Positions 62,628 to 64,000 of a stretch of DNA of 64,000 nt are shown here, piece after piece. The DNA lies in the NCBI RefSeq assembly GCF_011682045.1, contig NZ_VVIW01000021.1, positions 47,729 to 111,728 on the forward strand, read 5' to 3'. Position 1 is the stretch's first letter; every line of letters begins with the position of its first letter. Made by a program: the position numbers and the translations under genes. The notes beneath the pieces are model-generated. The model was not told the origin of the DNA. It searched no databases and saw only the letters and a list, made by a program, of their open reading frames with translations. The DNA is from Massilia aquatica. Its GTDB lineage: Bacteria; Pseudomonadota; Gammaproteobacteria; Burkholderiales; Burkholderiaceae_D.

Positions 62628-63233
62628 TTACGACCTGATCATGTCAACGCCACTCTCCCACGTTGTTGGCGCACCGGTCGGCGGCGAATACTTGAATGAG
62701 ATTGCGTTCAAATTTGCGCCTTTTAATTTCATAACGGTGGCGGCAAGCTTGAGTTGTGCAAGCCCGGGCTTGTAGTGTCCGCTGTGATTATTTACTTCGA
62801 CGATAATCATTCCCGGTGCGATTATCATCGAACCCGCCGCGAGAACCTGAGCACCCGCCAGAAATGACGAATGGTGGAACGTTCCGATGGTTTTGAACCC
62901 GACATAGAAATTACGAAGTGGATCGACGACGTAGATGATTTCTCCCCTCGAGGTCATGTTGATGCCAATCTCGAAAATGCTAGCGCGACTCAGGACCAGA
63001 TGATCGTCTTTGAACGTAGTAAGGTGAAGACGACGTTGTCTCGGGGTCAGATATTTAACGTTGCCAGTTCTGCCGTGGCCAGGAGGGTGTGATGGGTTAG
63101 TTACTTCACTCCAATAAGCCCTGTCAACAGCCTTTTCGCCACCGTGTGCGATAAGATTATGCCCCTTCAGTGCTTGAAAAGCACGCCTCGCGACGCTGGC
63201 GGTAACAGGTGCATTTTCCGGGGTCAGCAGCAT
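62628..63233 (-). CDS. orphan protein of unknown function, lower GC
   Basis: 201 residues from the ATG at 63233, with AGAGGG upstream. No signal peptide. The C-terminal half has HHSSFLAGAQVLAAGSMIIA followed by IIVEVNNHSGHYKPG, an HSSFL...AGE-like...SGHY pattern that recurs in uncharacterised bacterial proteins and possibly toxin-type domains. I cannot assign a function. Base composition is clearly lower in GC than the neighbours, suggesting recent acquisition. It lies between the cyclase and a transposase fragment. Confidence 0.7.
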   Translation of the reverse strand: MLLTPENAPVTASVARRAFQALKGHNLIAHGGEKAVDRAYWSEVTNPSHPPGHGRTGNVKYLTPRQRRLHLTTFKDDHLVLSRASIFEIGINMTSRGEIIYVVDPLRNFYVGFKTIGTFHHSSFLAGAQVLAAGSMIIAPGMIIVEVNNHSGHYKPGLAQLKLAATVMKLKGANLNAISFKYSPPTGAPTTWESGVDMIRS

Positions 63234-63800
63234 TGGAATTTCCCTCTTTAAGTTAACTGTTTATTTACTTGGCGACAATTGCAAAAAAAACATGTGACCT
63301 GAATATCCGCAGCGGAATAAAATTATGCTGTTTTCATATTATCGTTCTTGTGCGCGCAATAAGCGCTGCAAGTATAGTCTCAACATAACTATTGTTCAAG
63401 TTTTCGCTGCCACGTGTTGGTCAAGTCCCGTATTTTTTAATGGTTTCCGAATACATAAGCCGCTGATTATGCAAGCCGGATAATTACACGCCCATAATAG
63501 GCAGTGAATGAAGAATCTCGCATTGATCCGCCAGCCAATCGGCCGAACCATGCAGGTGTAACGCTAAGTAAGTGTGCAGAAATTATTGTCATTTATAGCG
63601 AACAGAAGCGGATGCCTGGCAAGGCGCACACCGCGACGCAGTGCGAGCACTGCTAGGAGCCTGCGCGGCAGACAGTTTTTTCGCTGAGCATGCCAAGCGC
63701 GTCTTCGCCGCCGTCGATAGCGATTCACTTTCGCGTGCGAAAGTCGAATGAAATAGAAGCTTCCGGCCTCAAATTGGGCGGATTTTCGCCCTTTTCAGGT
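63234..63800. other. 567-base AT-rich region without a gene
   Basis: Markedly AT-rich (63234-63600), containing the promoter of the orphan gene at 63233. 63727-63744 is an 18-base hairpin (ACTTTCGC and GCGAAAGT), and 63776-63791 a GGGCG/CGCCC hairpin near the transposase end. Both may belong to the insertion sequence boundary. No full terminal repeat can be shown because the other end lies outside the window. Confidence 0.4.
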
Positions 63801-64000
63801 CTACGCGTACATCATTTTTGCCATTCGTCGCAAGTTCAGCGCGGTGCAGACGAGTTTCCACTCGGCCTGCGCCTTGGCCAGTCCTCGCATGCTAAATTGG
63901 CGGAAACCCAGTACGCTTTTCACCCAGGCGTTGGGCGGTTCCGAGATCCACTTGCGTTTTCGGTAAGCCGCCTGCGTTGTCACGGATTTGAACTTCTCTG
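63801..64000 (-). mobile_element. 3' end of a transposase gene (IS1182-like)
   Basis: The frame is open from the window edge to the stop at 63801 (66 codons); the 5' part lies outside. AYRKRKWISEPPNAWVKSVL followed by GFRQFSMRGLAKAQAEWKLV and CTALNLRRM is the C-terminal block of DDE transposases of IS1182-type elements. It marks an insertion sequence next to the low-GC orphan gene. Confidence 0.85.

Overview
The window is high-GC (apart from the last ~1.4 kb) and carries a very large exosortase A (XrtA)/PEP-CTERM exopolysaccharide locus, two tandem copies of a PrsT plus N-acyl-amino-acid-synthase-like pair, an HPr-rel-A cassette and a dense tRNA array. Gene content, protein style and codon use suggest a floc- or biofilm-forming betaproteobacterium of the Oxalobacteraceae (Massilia/Duganella/Telluria-like). 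That placement is inference; no rRNA marker is present.

Layout. (1) 1-6017, minus: VanZ-like protein (cut by the window edge), secreted TPR protein, a fused double alpha/beta hydrolase, acyl carrier protein, polysaccharide deacetylase and an O-antigen-ligase-like membrane protein. (2) 6272-14322, plus, divergent from (1): XrtA-type acyl-CoA ligase, PLP decarboxylase, asparagine-synthase-like amidotransferase, DegT-type PLP enzyme and a tandem FemAB-like acyltransferase. (3) 14327-17578, minus: a large unrecognised Tat/lipoprotein. (4) 38215-18170, minus: a tightly overlapping run of about 16 genes reading chain-length protein, tyrosine autokinase, outer-membrane protein, ATPase, deacetylase, FemAB protein, glycosyltransferase, XrtA with EpsI domain, glycosyltransferase, amidotransferase, five more glycosyltransferases and a flippase. 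(5) 38688-44534, plus: serine protease, Wza-like export lipoprotein, a cassette of Tat-exported protein, PqqD-like protein, HprK-like kinase and nucleotidyltransferase, then a PEP-CTERM protein. Good -24/-12 (sigma-54) promoters precede the cassette and the PEP-CTERM gene. (6) 44661-53759: FAD oxidase, then the order PrsT, acyltransferase, PrsT, acyltransferase on the minus strand. (7) 53894-56978: VapBC-like module, metzincin metalloprotease, small HTH regulator. (8) 57792-59044: ten tRNA or tRNA-like genes in about 1.25 kb, several with abnormal structure. (9) 59250-64000: HNH endonuclease, NAD-dependent epimerase, CHASE3-GAF-GGDEF diguanylate cyclase, a lower-GC orphan gene and the 3' end of a transposase.

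How they work together (family knowledge plus inference): regions 1, 2, 4 and part of 5 assemble, flip, polymerise, modify and export a polysaccharide. XrtA processes PEP-CTERM proteins, of which one substrate is encoded here, and PrsT and the acyltransferases are regular partners. The initiating sugar transferase and the PrsK/PrsR two-component pair expected for this system were not seen in the window and should lie elsewhere.
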